A stretch of 64,000 nucleotides of DNA, taken from Acorus gramineus. Lineage: Eukaryota; Streptophyta; Magnoliopsida; Acorales; Acoraceae. Positions 11,185 to 22,361 of this stretch are shown here, piece after piece. Location: NCBI GenBank assembly GCA_030737835.1, contig JAUJYN010000026.1, positions 1,152,131-1,216,130 of the forward strand, given 5' to 3'. How positions within the stretch are numbered: the first letter of the stretch is position 1; each line of letters starts with the position of its first letter. The notes below the pieces were generated by a model, which did not search any database, was not told the DNA's origin, and worked only from the letters and a program-made list of their open reading frames with translations. A program made the translations under genes and the position numbers.

Positions 11185-12950
11185 GTGGAAGGGCGGCGTA
11201 CGAGCGAGGTGAAGGAGGATGACAATCAAGGGAGGTCAGACTCTGCAGGCAGCGGTGGAAACCCTTCCGTGAGACAAGTTGTGCCAGGGAAGAGGAAAGA
11301 GGTGGTTGTTGAGGAGTGGCAGAATGTGCGTAACAAGCATCGAAGGATGATTGCTCGGCTAAGCCCAAGCAAACAGCAGTCCCCCTGCACAGTGAGGAAG
11401 GTGTTTCTGGTGCTTGAGATTAGGGCACTGGAGTAAAGAATGCCCTGATTTGGTGGTTTGCTAGCGTTGCAAGGGAGTGGGGCATCTAGTAACTGCCTGC
11501 AAACGTGGTCATCTGGGCCCTCGACTGATGGCCCCATGGGACAGGCTCCTCCACCTCCACTACAACCCATATCTCACATAAGGCTCCTTATTTCACACTT
11601 TGTTGGTGCTGCTGTGAACTATCTCAAGGGATGTATAGTTGCTAAGGCATGTGGACATAGGCCATGCTCGAAGGTGGTGAAGGATGACGTTTTGGCGCTT
11701 GTGGGGGGCGAGGGTTTGTTCCCTGGTCCGCTAGGTGGGGGAGGATACTTTTATCATCATAGTGCCTTCACCACATATTCGGGAGGATATGCTTGAGGCG
11801 GGCTCCATGTTCGGAGGGGGTGGTTCCTTTGGGCTATCAGCCTGGATGCCTACTCTCGGGATGGCTCAGGTTCCTTTGAGGCGATGATATGTTCGATTCA
11901 CTAGACTTCCACTCCACTAGATGGAGGCGGGTTGTTTCACTGAACTAACAAAACGGTTTGGTCGTTTGTTGGATATAATAGTGGCAGACATTGACAAGGA
12001 AGGGAAATTCTTAAGGAGTTGGTGGTTGAAGAGATGGAGGAGTAGATGGCTGGAATGCTCCATATGATGATTGGAAGGGAGACATTCAACATTCCGTCCT
12101 CGTTTTGGGAGTGGAGAGGGAAGGCGTATGTTTCGCTCTTTCACGAGTCGCAGGCAGATGTTTGAGTCCGCGTCACCACGTGTGCAAGCGACTCGGTGGA
12201 AAGAGCAAGTCACTCGAGAAGTGACGGGTCAGGGTTGGTCAAGGGGACAACACCATGAGGTGACTGCTCAAATGGCAAAGGTGTCCGGGCTGAAGCAAAA
12301 GGAACATGCAACGATCTCAGTTGAGTGAGGGATTTTGCCCTCGGGAGGGGGTTCTAGTCAAAAGGGGTTAGATCAAGGAGCTCCCCGCGTACCCGTACAA
12401 GCGCCAGAATTTCTTGGTTCAGTGGATGAGGCAAATTGCATGTTCAGATATGTTCCGCTTTTGACGTGAAACAAGGAGGACATCTCCAAATGTGGAGGGT
12501 TCAAACTCTGAGCCCACATCCCCCATGGACCATGGTGGGATTGTCGAACCCATCTATGGGCCCCCAGTCCGTCTACCCGTGGGGTTGTTGGGCGAATCTC
12601 TTTTTGGAACAGGTTCAACAGGGCCCGACTGGTCTTGCACTTGGTGGAACCAGACCATGTCCCGAATGAGGATATTTTATGTTCGGTGCTCAATCAGAGG
12701 GTTGTTTTGAACCCTTCTGCAATGGGAATCATCCATCCTTCCTCTCTACCCTCCTTTCTGCAGGGAGTTTGGAGGCACAAATCATAGACATGTCGAAGCC
12801 ACGTGGGACCTCTACCCCCCGATGGTGTTAGTGGGCCCTATAGCCTCGACTCCCTCATCTCCAAGATCGGATCCGGGCTCCCCCGGATGTGGTGACGCTT
12901 TAGCATGGTCACAATCACATTGTATGGGTGATGCAGATATCATAGCACAA
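11185..12950 (+). pseudogene. LINE ORF1 relic with tandem CCHC zinc knuckles
   Basis: ORF1 of plant L1 LINEs makes an RNA-binding protein that packages the LINE RNA. Here 11185-11390 reads as a basic, polar stretch (PGKRKEVVVEEWQNVRNKHR). The frame then changes. Knuckle 1 lies at 11402-11443, CFWCLRLGHWSKEC, a perfect C-X2-C-X4-H-X4-C. Knuckle 2 lies at 11459-11500 with the same spacing, C-x-R-C-KGVG-H-LVTA-C, where x is a TAG stop at 11462. The pair, 15 bases apart and in the same frame, is a layout I know from plant LINE and retroelement nucleocapsid-like proteins. Sequence to about 12950 is broken over all three frames and shows no further domain I can name. Confidence 0.7.
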
Positions 12951-13650
12951 AGTATATGGACGGATGAGATTAAATAGACCAAAAAAAAAAGAAGACGTTT
13001 TAATTGTTTGGGAGTACCGTGATTTCAAATGCTCATAACTTTCAAACCGTAGATCATACTCGCCATTATAATATGTCCACACGTTCGTATCGACGAGCCA
13101 TACAGGAGTAGTGCTATGCTATTATGCCAAATTTCAGAAAGATCTAAGATTGTCTTGGGGGTCAAATTGACGGTTGAAAGTTATTTTTACTATTTTTGGC
13201 AGTTTTTGAGTTTGTTAGGATTTCTTTCCTTGTTTTTGGATTTATATTTAAATTTGAATTTAAATTTTGAATTTGAATTCAAATTGGAATATTAGTTAGG
13301 ATTTAATGAGGATTTATTTATGATTTGAGGGATTTAGAGAGATTTTTTGAGATCCTAGTTTGTTAAGGATTCTTTGCTCTATAAATATGCTTGTAATCAC
13401 ATAATTAATTCATATTTGGTTAATATAATGTTATTTTCTCTGCTGTATTTTGTTATCTTAGGAGGATTATCAAATACATAGATTTCCATCGTTTCTTCTA
13501 TTCTTAGGAATCAACAGCTAGACTCATTGAAGCGCATTATCTTGGTATTCTTCACAAATCAACCACGTCATTGGAGCCTGCAGATCTCGCTGCATCCCTG
13601 AAGGTTGATTGGGTCAATAGAAGAGCGTAATCCCTATGCTGTCTCAGTGA
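12951..13650 (+). other. AT-rich insert-like segment between LINE ORF1 and ORF2
   Basis: The composition drops to AT-rich and a TATAAATA box lies at 13380-13387, followed by a leader-like region. This is longer than the usual ORF1-ORF2 spacer of L1 elements, so a small LTR-like or other insertion is possible. I could not find matching terminal duplications, so its borders are approximate. Confidence 0.35.
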
Positions 13651-13817
13651 GCATACATATCCCCACTGAGGAGGACAGAAGAAGGTTCAACAAATTCCTA
13701 TGGGAAGCGTTCTAGGGCTAGAGAGAAATCAAGCAAAACACAAATACAGTAGTAGGGTATAGGCACAGGAGGTGCCATCGTCCGTTGCGGATATGGCCGC
13801 AAGGCCCAGTAGTGGTC

Positions 13818-14686
13818 CATGTTGAACATCCTCTCTTGGAACACCGGGGGGCTAAAGGACCTGGGGAAGCAAGCAGTGGTGAAGGAGCTCGTGTTGAAGC
13901 AGGGGGTCCAGATCTGTTGTATTTAGGAGACCCAGATCCAATTGGTCGAGAGAAAAATCCTCAGAGCTTTTGCTGGGGGGGACATTAAATGAGATGATCT
14001 GTCAAGGGGCGGATGGTAATGCTCGTGGTATAATTTTGGTGTGGAACTCTGTCCAAAGGAAATGTGTGGACAGTGGTCTTTTTCGGGGTCTACGGACCAG
14101 ACAAGGATTCAGAGAGGTTGGCAATGTGGGAAGAATTGTCTGCAATCCGTGGACGTTGGGCTGCTCCGTGGTGTGCGGCAGGTGACTTTAATATCACCAG
14201 GTCGACAGATGAACAAAATAGAGATGGGGCACTCTCTACGGCCATGTAGAGTTTCAATGAGTGGATGGACTCAGAGGACCTTCTCGACCTCCCAATTCCA
14301 AACACGACCTTCACATGGAGTAATATGCGGGAGTCACCTTCCCTTGCCCGAATGGACATTATCTTTGTATGCACGCAATGGGATGCTATTTTTCCAGGTT
14401 TGGAGGTGATGAGTTTGTCTCACTCAGTTTCAAACCATGCACCGTTGTTGCGAAAGGGAGAGTTCAGGAAGAAGAAACAATTCAAATTTGAATCTTGGTG
14501 GGCAAAGTGGCCAAGGCTAAAAGAGGTGGTGCGTGAGTCATGGGCTGGAGGGGGGGAGGGGGGCGCTCCGAGATTCTCTTAAGCTAGCCTACAAGTTACA
14601 CAGTCCTAAGAAAAGACTCAGACAATGGGGCAGAGAGGCGTGGGAGGCCAAGTGGGCAACTAAAGAAGCCTGCCTACGGGTGATCG
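13818..14686 (+). pseudogene. LINE ORF2 relic: apurinic-type endonuclease domain and linker
   Basis: ORF2 starts with an ATG at 13818, giving MLNILSWNTGGLKDLGKQ, the typical beginning of plant L1 ORF2. In one frame it shows ICC-x-ETQ (x is a TAG; E is the catalytic Glu position), GVYGPD, AAGDFNI (catalytic Asp and Asn), TFTWSN, and SLARMDIIFV. SNHAPLL replaces the usual SDH-PLL, so the expected catalytic Asp is Asn here. In-frame stops lie at 13923, 13986 and 14247, and a frameshift occurs in the G-run near 14553. The linker (LAYKLHSPKKRLRQWGREAW) continues in another frame to the LTR insertion at 14687. The domain nicks target DNA for target-primed reverse transcription in living relatives. 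Confidence 0.85.
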
Positions 14687-17600
14687 TGTCACGCCCCAGG
14701 CGTCCCCGAGACGTGGCAAAATAATAAAATATCATATCAGCTATCAATACCTGAGGTCAATAAAGACTCCAACAACAATACACAAGGCGGCAAAGTAAGA
14801 TAATGATAACTGACTGAAAAGCGGAAGCATAATATATAAACAATGTCTGTAAACCAAAAACATTATTACAGACCCGAATACACAATCAATGTCCTGTGAA
14901 AGCCAAGTCTAGACCAAAGAAAATACAAAGCATAAAATGACTCTAGGAATGCTGACAGCCACACACTCACCACCCGCCGGCAGAACGCACCACGCCCATA
15001 AGACAACGCCACAAGAAAGCTCCAGCTCCACGCCCAACACTGCCCCTGAAAAGAAACAGTATGCGAGGGGTGAGCTATAAGCTCAGTGAGTGGCTGGAAA
15101 CCAATCACCATACTACAGTTCAATACATAATCAATTCCCTTTTTCAAGGAAAAACATGGGTAGAAACCCAATGGATAACAGGGTCACACGGCGGCGCGAC
15201 CAACCTCACCCCCACCCTCACTCCCGGAGGGAGTCTTTTGGGACTTATGGGGAGAGACCATACCGTCGATCGAAGAGACCTGGATTTACTGGTCTAGGGA
15301 CCATACCGTCGGTCGAAGAGACCCGGATTTACTGGTCTACTCAACACTACTGGATCATCTACATCTAGATAATCATCCATCGATGTCCTTCAACATCCAT
15401 CACGAGACCGGACCCAACATCTATGGGAACGGTCAAACAACGAATGGGTCACGAGGCGACGCGTCTTCGCCTCATCCACACCCTCACTCCTGAAAGGAGA
15501 CATCTTGGGACTTTGGGAAGAGACTTAGACTGCTCTACACCCCTGGTCCACCGGTAGCCTCTCCCCGCTCCGTAGCTTACCTGGTATACTCCCACGATCA
15601 GCACTGTCCGAACACATCGGAGGTACCTACAGATGGGAGCCCTCTGTCAGGACAGCCTGTCTAACGCCGGGGCTGTACTACACGGATCCAACGAAGGGGA
15701 GAACGATTCCACGCTCGCGATATCATTCGTTAGCCCTCTTCCGGGTAGCCTCTACCTGGTATACTCCCACGATCAGTACCCCTCCGACTGCATCGGTGGT
15801 ACCTACGGATGGGAGCCCTCTGTCAGGATAGCTACAACCCGGCCTCTTCAACTCGACAACCCTGGGAGTGAACATTCCATGTTCGCAAGGCGAACCCCAT
15901 GGAAACAACTACCACTATGGAGGAGAAGAATATGCGAGGGGGGTTGGGCCACACACTCAGTGAATGGCACCAACTATGCATCACAATTCATATCAACCTT
16001 ATATAATGTATAGCCCCTAACACGGGAGCGACCACACAAGCTAGTGGGTCGTTACATCGCCGACCCACCACACCCTCACCCTCACCCTCAAAGGGGTGAC
16101 ATGGGCCTTTTGGGACTGACTAGACTGTTATTCACCCTTGGTCCACCGGTAGCCTCTCCCTGCTCCGTAGCTTACCTGGTATACTCCCACGATCAGCACT
16201 GTCCGAACACATCGGAGGTACCTACAGATGGGAGCCCTCTGTCAGGACAGCCTGTCTAACGCCGGGGCTGTACTACACGGATCCAACGAAGGGAAGAGAA
16301 CAGCCTACCCACACGCATGCGATCCTCTTGGATCCGTCAACAACGCTTTCTAACATTTCTAATGACGTGAATTCTCAAGAATTCCTCCAGGGCACATAAC
16401 CAAGATGCGGGGAGACATATATTATAACAACAAGGTTATAATATTCTCTAAGGCATGCTTACAACAATATGCTCACATAATCCCATCTTGATTTAAATAA
16501 ATTAAACTAAATGGGAACATGCATAGGTTCAGGGCTTTCCTAGCATGAAACATGGTGACTAAACATGCATAGGCCGCTATACATGATATAAGGGTGCATA
16601 TCCCTAGCATACAAAGTCTAAGGTGGCATGGATACATCATATTAATCATGCATAGATCAAGGCTTTTAAGTACAGGACATGGTGTCCAGGCATGTACGGG
16701 CTTCTATACACGATACATGGATGTATATCCCTAGCATGCAAAATATCTACATATTTTAGCTAGGGGGCCCCATCGATGCGCGACGCGCGTCTATGCGGGT
16801 CGAGCGCATCCCTAGAGAGGGGGGGGGGGAGATTGGAACCGAACCACTCACCTTACGACCCGGGACCTCGCGCATCCCATCCGACGAGATCTGCAAGGTA
16901 GGGGCATCCAACTGGTGAGAAACAACACAATTTACACATAGAAAACATTAAAAATACCCCATACTCGGACAAGCATGCATACGGGCTCGCACGCATGCGA
17001 GCACGCACGTACGCACGCGAGTCTGAGTGCCCCGACACCTACCTGAACCCTCGGGCAGCCACACGCATGGCCCCCCGCACGCGCACGCACGAATGCGCAT
17101 GCACGCACGCACCCCAGCACCATCGGTGCACTACCGCGCGCCTGCCCGCGCGCCAAGACGCGCTGCCGCGCCCACGCGCACCCTCGCGCGCGCCCGCGCG
17201 CACCACGCGTCCAGCCCGCACCCATCGCGCAGCACCCCACGCACGCCCCAGCACGCGCACTCACGCACGCGCGCGCATTGGTCCCCAGCCCAGCGCCCAG
17301 GCGCATGCCCAGGCGCCTGGTCCGCGCGCGCGCACGCTCGTGCGCACGCCCGCGCGCACCCCCGATCGCGCCAGCGCCTGTGTGCACCCGCGCAACCACT
17401 CCGCGCGCACCCGCGCACTCGCGCGCGTCTGCGCGCCCGACTGCGCCTGCCAGCGCCCGCCTGCGCGCGCACGCGCGCAGACTGCGCCCAGCGCGCGCCC
17501 AGCCCATCCCAACCTCATTTTAACCCTTCCCAACCCCTCACACACACCCTAACCCATCTACCTAGCATGCATGACCTCCCTAACATCCCCTTAAGCCATG

Positions 17601-18437
17601 AAAACCAAGAAAAGAAGGGGAGGAGCTCACCTTGGAGGGGGAACGAAAGGGGGAGGTTCGGGGGCCCTCGACGCACCCGCGACCACCTCAACCGCCACCA
17701 CCACTACCACCACCTCCTCAGCCTCTCCTCAGCCTCCTCTTCAGCTGAAAATCAGGGGAGGGGAGAACAAGATATGAGAGCATGAGAGTGGAGGATCAAC
17801 AACACCAAACAAAACCTAGCCAAAGCTTCTTCACCTTCTCCTTCACTTCTCTTTGAGACCTTTAATCAAACACCCAGGGGGCTTGGATGAGAGAAAGGGA
17901 GGGCATGAATAATAGGCGTGGAAGTGAGAGGGAGAGAGAGAGAGAGAAGATATTTATCACAAATATCTAAGGAGGGAAAAGACCTAGACGCCCTTTGACT
18001 AGAAATTCTGCGCAAGCTTCACTGGAACAGCCATAACTTCCTCGATATAGCTCCGAATTGCACAATTCCAATTCCGTTGGAAAGCCAAGAGGATTATCTA
18101 CAACTTTCATGTTCATGCCAAGATCAAATAATCCTTCTAGCTATTCCGAAATTAGAGCTAAACATAGAACAGGGCTGCTGCCAGAATTTCCATCCCCGGG
18201 GTATACTTGGAAAAATACCCATAACTTTTACTACAAGAATCCAGTTGACCTAATTCCATTTCTGTACGAAAGCTAACTCAAAACTGGACATCTCATAATA
18301 AAATCACATTTAAACCTCTTCATCTTGGATTTTAACAAAATCAAATCCAAATACCAAATTGAAAATATATAACTTAGGAAAAAAATTATGTACCCAAAAT
18401 TTTCAAACAGAGCGCTCCAAATGACACAGGCACAACA
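14687..18437 (-). mobile_element. 3' LTR of the collapsed element
   Basis: About 3.75 kb, the longest uninterrupted LTR here. On the minus strand it runs from TGTTGTGCCTGTGTCATTTG (18437) to GGGGCGTGACA (14687). It contains the palindrome at 16369-16384, a 39-nt version of the conserved segment at 16852-16890, a CpG-dense block at about 16985-17505, and two 43-bp repeat units near 15271-15340. A segment around 15490-15830 is similar to 16090-16270, which suggests a partial internal duplication. Confidence 0.8.
16852..16890 (-). other. Conserved 39-nt segment with splice-like borders
   Basis: On the minus strand TTGCAG precedes and GTGAG follows. The 39-nt form is shared with 38541-38579 and ends GTCGTAAG. 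Confidence 0.45.
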
Positions 18438-18595
18438 TTCTTTCCCCCTTAGGAAATTTAGTCCTCGAAATTTAAGGAAACCCAAAGGGAAGACCGAAAG
18501 TATCATGCATAGACCTTTTGCTCCCAAGTGGTCTTCGCACCGGACTGGCGCTACCAACACACTATAATCAAAGGAACGGTCTTAGCGTGGAGCCT
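18438..18595 (-). pseudogene. Residual internal region: polypurine tract and chromodomain-like end
   Basis: Directly next to the LTR lies the purine tract (minus strand AAGGGGGAAAGAA), then sequence matching the 3' end of pol in the sister elements at 36180-36327 and 41985-42140. It is a 158-bp stub that ends abruptly in the CpG block of the second LTR. Confidence 0.75.
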
Positions 18596-19741
18596 ACGCG
18601 CGCGCACTGGTCCCCAGCCCCTCGCCCAGGCGCATGCCCAGGCGCCTGCTCCGAGCTCGCGCACGCTCGCGCTCACGCCCGCGCGCACTCGCGTGTACTC
18701 CCGCGCGCACCCCTGCTCGCGCCAGTGCCTGCGCGCACCCGCGCGCGTCTGCGCGCCCGACTGCGCCCGCCTGCGCGCGCAGACTGCGCCCAGCGCGCGC
18801 CCAGCCCATCCCAACCTCATTTTAACCCTTCCCAACCCCTCACACACACCCTAACCCATCTACCTAGCATGCATGACCTCCCTAACATCCCCTTAAGCCA
18901 TGAAAACCAAGAAAAGACTGGGAGGAGCTCACCTTGAAGGGGGAACGAAAGGGGGAGGTTCGGGGGCCCTCGACGCACCCGCGACCACTTCAACCGCCAC
19001 CACCACTACCACCACCTCCTCAGCCTCTCCACAGCCTCCTCTTCAGCTGAAAATCAGGGGGGGGGGAGAACAAGATATGAGAGCTTGAGAGGGGAGGATC
19101 AACAACACCACACAAAACCTAGCCAAAACTTCTTCACCTTCTCCTTCACTATCTCTTTGAGACCTTTAATCAAACACCCAGGGGGCTTGGATGAGAGAAA
19201 GGGAGGGCTTGAATAATTGGCGTGGAAGTGAGAGGAAGAGAGAGAGGGAGAAGATATTTATCACAAATATCTAAGGAGGGAAAAGACCTAGACGCCCTTT
19301 GACTAGAAATTCTGCGCAAGCTTCACTGGAACAGCCATAACTTCCTCGATATACCTCTGAATTGCACAATTCCAATTCCATTGGAAATCCAGGAGGATTA
19401 TCTACAACTTTCATGTTTATGCCAAGATCAAATAATCCTTCTAGCTAATCCGAAATTAGAGCTAAACATAGAACAGGGCTGCTGCCAGAATTTCCATCCC
19501 CGGGGTATACTTGGAAAAATACTCATAACTTTTACTACAAGAATCCAGTTGACCTAATTCCACTTCTGTGCGAAAGCTAACTCAAAACTGGACATCTCAT
19601 AATAAAATCACATTTAAACCTCTTCATCTTGGATTTTAACAAAATCAAATCCAAATACCAAATTGAAAATACATAACTTCTAGGAAAAAATTATGTACCC
19701 AAATTTTCAAACAGAGCGCTCCAAATGACACAGGCACAACA
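18596..19741 (-). mobile_element. Truncated 5' LTR of the collapsed element
   Basis: It matches about 17270-18437 of the 3' LTR, starting inside the CpG block and running to the LTR end. The two copies look very alike by eye, so the element is not ancient. Confidence 0.8.
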
Positions 19742-20240
19742 GATCGATCGGTGGAACCTCAAGGAGGAGATCAACCCCCTTCCTTCAGGGGCATGGCAAG
19801 AAAGACAGGAGGCAAAAGAACGACTTGTAATGATGGTTCAGATGGAGGAGAGCGAGTTGTAGCAGCGGTCTAAAGATCTTTGGCTTAAACTAGGTGATAA
19901 CAATACCAAGTTCTTCCACAACTCAGCCTCCACTGGAAATATGTTGAACCACATTCAGGGGATGGATTTCGACAGAGTTCGAATTGAGGATCCAGAGGTC
20001 TTACAAGGAAAGGTTGTAGAGCACTTCAAAAAGGCATTCTCTAAATGGACGGGGTGGAAACCGTTATGGGAAGATGCTTTCCTAAAGCAAATCCAAACTA
20101 GCGCCCGTCCAAAGCTAGGCTTGCCATTCTCCAAAGAGGAAGTCCTACTAGTAATCCTGAGTTCTGAGGGGGACAAAGCCCCGAGCCTGAACAGTTTCAG
20201 AATTGGATTCTACCAACTGCTCTGGCAGATTGTGGGTGCC
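19742..20240 (+). pseudogene. LINE ORF2 relic: linker and start of the reverse transcriptase
   Basis: This continues the LINE after the GATCG duplication. It reads KDLWLKLGDNNTKFFHNSA, the well-known plant LINE motif (WL-x-x-GD-x-NTKFFH). Then follow NHIQGM, IEDPEVLQGKVVEHFKKAFS, a LGLPFSKEEVLLVI motif and GDKAPSLNSFRIGFYQLLW, the region just before the palm (usual form DKAPGPDGF). A TAG lies at 19858. The sequence stops at about 20240, so the catalytic FADD box is absent from the window. No host gene is implied. Confidence 0.85.
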
Positions 20241-21535
20241 TGATTGAATTTTTTAAGTTATTATTAATTACCGCAAGTGCACGGATCGTTACAGAAGTAT
20301 AGATCTAGCAAATATGGGTCAATCCCACAGAGAATTGTTCAAATTAAATTATTAATTGATTTAACTAATCGAACTAGAAAGGAAGATTGATGAAGGTTTA
20401 TTTTTATTTTTATTTTTTTAAAAGCGAATATTAATATAAAAAGATAACTAGGGTTTTAGAATCCACCATGCAATACCAATTTACGGTTTATATTCAAATA
20501 CAAAACTCCATCATATAACTCAATAAATATTGACGTTAATCAAATACCAATCGGAAAATAAATATTTAAAATCAGTTTAATTATTTCATAAAATCAGTTT
20601 AATTATTTCATAAAATCAGTTTTAAAATCAAAACAATCATCTCAATATTCACACATTAGGAAGAGAATAAGATATCAAAATAGTTAATCAAGCATACCCT
20701 ATCAAACCCTAAACAAGAGATCCTTGAAGATGATTCTATGATTAAAAACCTTGATTTATGAAAACCCAATATAATGATCTATCTCCCTTCCCTTTATAAA
20801 ATCTACCAACTCAATGTTCAACTTGTTAAGAAGAGCATAAAATATCAGAGAACTCAATCAAAGCATATTTTATCAAATCAAATATAAGAGATTTTTTAAG
20901 AAGGTAATAAAAAATTCACATAAACAGTTTCAAAAGAGAATTGAAGGAGAGATTGATACTCAATGAAGCAAACAATATGGAGAATTTAGATCTAAATATA
21001 AAATCCTAAACTAGCATAGCATGGTTTCATCTTCAACGCTAGTTTAAGATTTAGCTACTAGAAAACATGATCAAACTAAAAAAAATAAAATAAATAAAAG
21101 ACATCATATTATTGAAAAATTCTTGAAAATAAAAATACTAAAGTAATATTAAAATTCAGATCTAAATATATACAAAACAATTGAAAAGAAAAACAAAAAG
21201 AAAACTCTTGAATCTTTCTCCTTTGGTTATCCCTTTGCCTCCTTGTTTGATGCCCTCTTCTTGGATTCATATGTGTTCCTTTTATAGCCTTCAGCCTTGA
21301 ATCTCGACCATTGATTTGCAATGAATTGGATGGTCAAGATTAGCCATCAATCTTTCTCATATGAATATTTGACAAGTTTAGCAGGTAAAATTTTTCATTC
21401 CCGTCATTAATTTTCTACAGAATATTCGGATGAATTTTTTACCCCAAATAAGGTAGAATTGCAAAATATTCATGAAACATTGATTTATAGATCTTGAAAA
21501 TATTTTTCCAACGCCATATTTTGGACCAAAATACG
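20241..21535 (-). mobile_element. LTR-like insertion, possibly Tat/Ogre type
   Basis: The LINE frame ends and an AT-rich sequence starts with TGATTGAAT, then CCGCAAGTGCACGG and GGGTCAATCCCACAGAG. From memory these resemble one end of Tat/Ogre-type LTRs in reverse orientation. A CTTTTATAGCC near 21279 would be a reverse TATA box. The right border is hidden by the LTR at 21536, so the far end and target duplication cannot be seen. The family call is tentative. Confidence 0.4.
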
Positions 21536-22125
21536 TGTTATGCCTGTGTTATTTGGAGCCTTATTTTTTCATCGGAGTTGTTAAAATTTTGGCTTTTAGC
21601 TACCCGCGGGAGTTGGGATGCTCTGATTAAAAATCTGACTGCATAATTGTTCTCCTGGTACTGGCATTGGCCTACTTGTAAATTTTTGTCACATTCTAAC
21701 GTCTTTTTAGAAGTTATGCAATTCGGATTGGTATTCGGATTTAATTTTCTTAATGCCCAAGATGGAATAGTTTAAATATGATTTTATCCTGAGATGTTTA
21801 GTTTTGAGTTAGCTTTCATACAAAAGTAGAATTAGATCAACTGTATTCATGTAGCAAAAGTTATGGATATTTTTTCAATTATACCCCGGGGATGAGAAAA
21901 TCCTGGCAGCAGCCCTATTGGATGTTTAGCTCCCATTTTTGAATACCTGGAGGGTTTATTTGATCTGATCATAAACATAAAAGTTGTAGATAATCTTCTT
22001 GGATTTTCAAAGGATTTCGAATTGTGAAATTCGGAACTATATTGTGAAAGTTATGGCTATTTTAGTGAAGCCTGTGCAGAATTTATGGTAAGGGACGATT
22101 TGGTCTTTTGAACCCCACTTTTGAC

Positions 22126-22180
22126 TATTTAAAGCCCCCAAGTGAGAATGTCTCTCTCTCCCCCCCCCCCCCCCCCCCCC
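22126..22180 (+). promoter_or_regulatory. TATTTAAA box followed by a CT run and a C20 homopolymer
   Basis: TATTTAAA at 22126-22133 is followed by TCTCTCTC and about 20 C residues (to 22180). The position matches the core promoter of sister LTRs. The C-run could fold as an i-motif or, on the other strand, a G-quadruplex. Confidence 0.45.
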
Positions 22181-22361
22181 TCCCAAAACCCATCCGACCA
22201 GCACTTTTTCCATCCCTTTTTGTGTGTGTTTGATGGAGAAGAAGGAGTGGATGAAGGAATAGAAGAAGAGGAAGTGCAAGTGTAAGTCTAGGTGAGTTTG
22301 TGTGTATGCTTGTGTTGTTGCCCCTCTTTCCCTTCCTCCTCTAGCTCCCCCTCATGGATCC

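Larger units (their letters stand above)
11150..14686 (+). mobile_element. L1-type LINE, 5' part, split by an LTR element at 14687
   Basis: The LINE carries an ORF1 with two CCHC knuckles and an ORF2 that starts with an endonuclease domain. It is interrupted at 14686 (target GATCG), resumes at 19742, and is cut at about 20240 before the core of the reverse transcriptase. About 4.0 kb of LINE sequence is visible. The exact 5' end is uncertain; clear coding similarity begins near 11185. The 3' end, poly-A and target duplication are not in the window. Stops and frameshifts in both ORFs show it is dead. Confidence 0.8.
14687..19741 (-). mobile_element. Collapsed LTR element, minus strand, inserted in the LINE
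   Basis: The block is flanked by a perfect GATCG duplication (14682-14686 and 19742-19746), and the LINE resumes in register on the far side. It holds a near-complete 3' LTR (14687-18437), 158 bp of internal 3' end with the polypurine tract and the end of a chromodomain-like region, then a second LTR lacking its inner part (18596-19741). The copy is broken; nearly the whole internal region and over half of the 5' LTR are gone. Because both outer ends and the duplication survive, the loss happened after insertion. Confidence 0.85.

Noticed and set aside
13000-13516. Solo LTR between LINE ORF1 and ORF2
   Set aside because: A TG start and CA end can be drawn, but flanking bases (TTAAT and GCTAG) do not match, so the border call is not supported.
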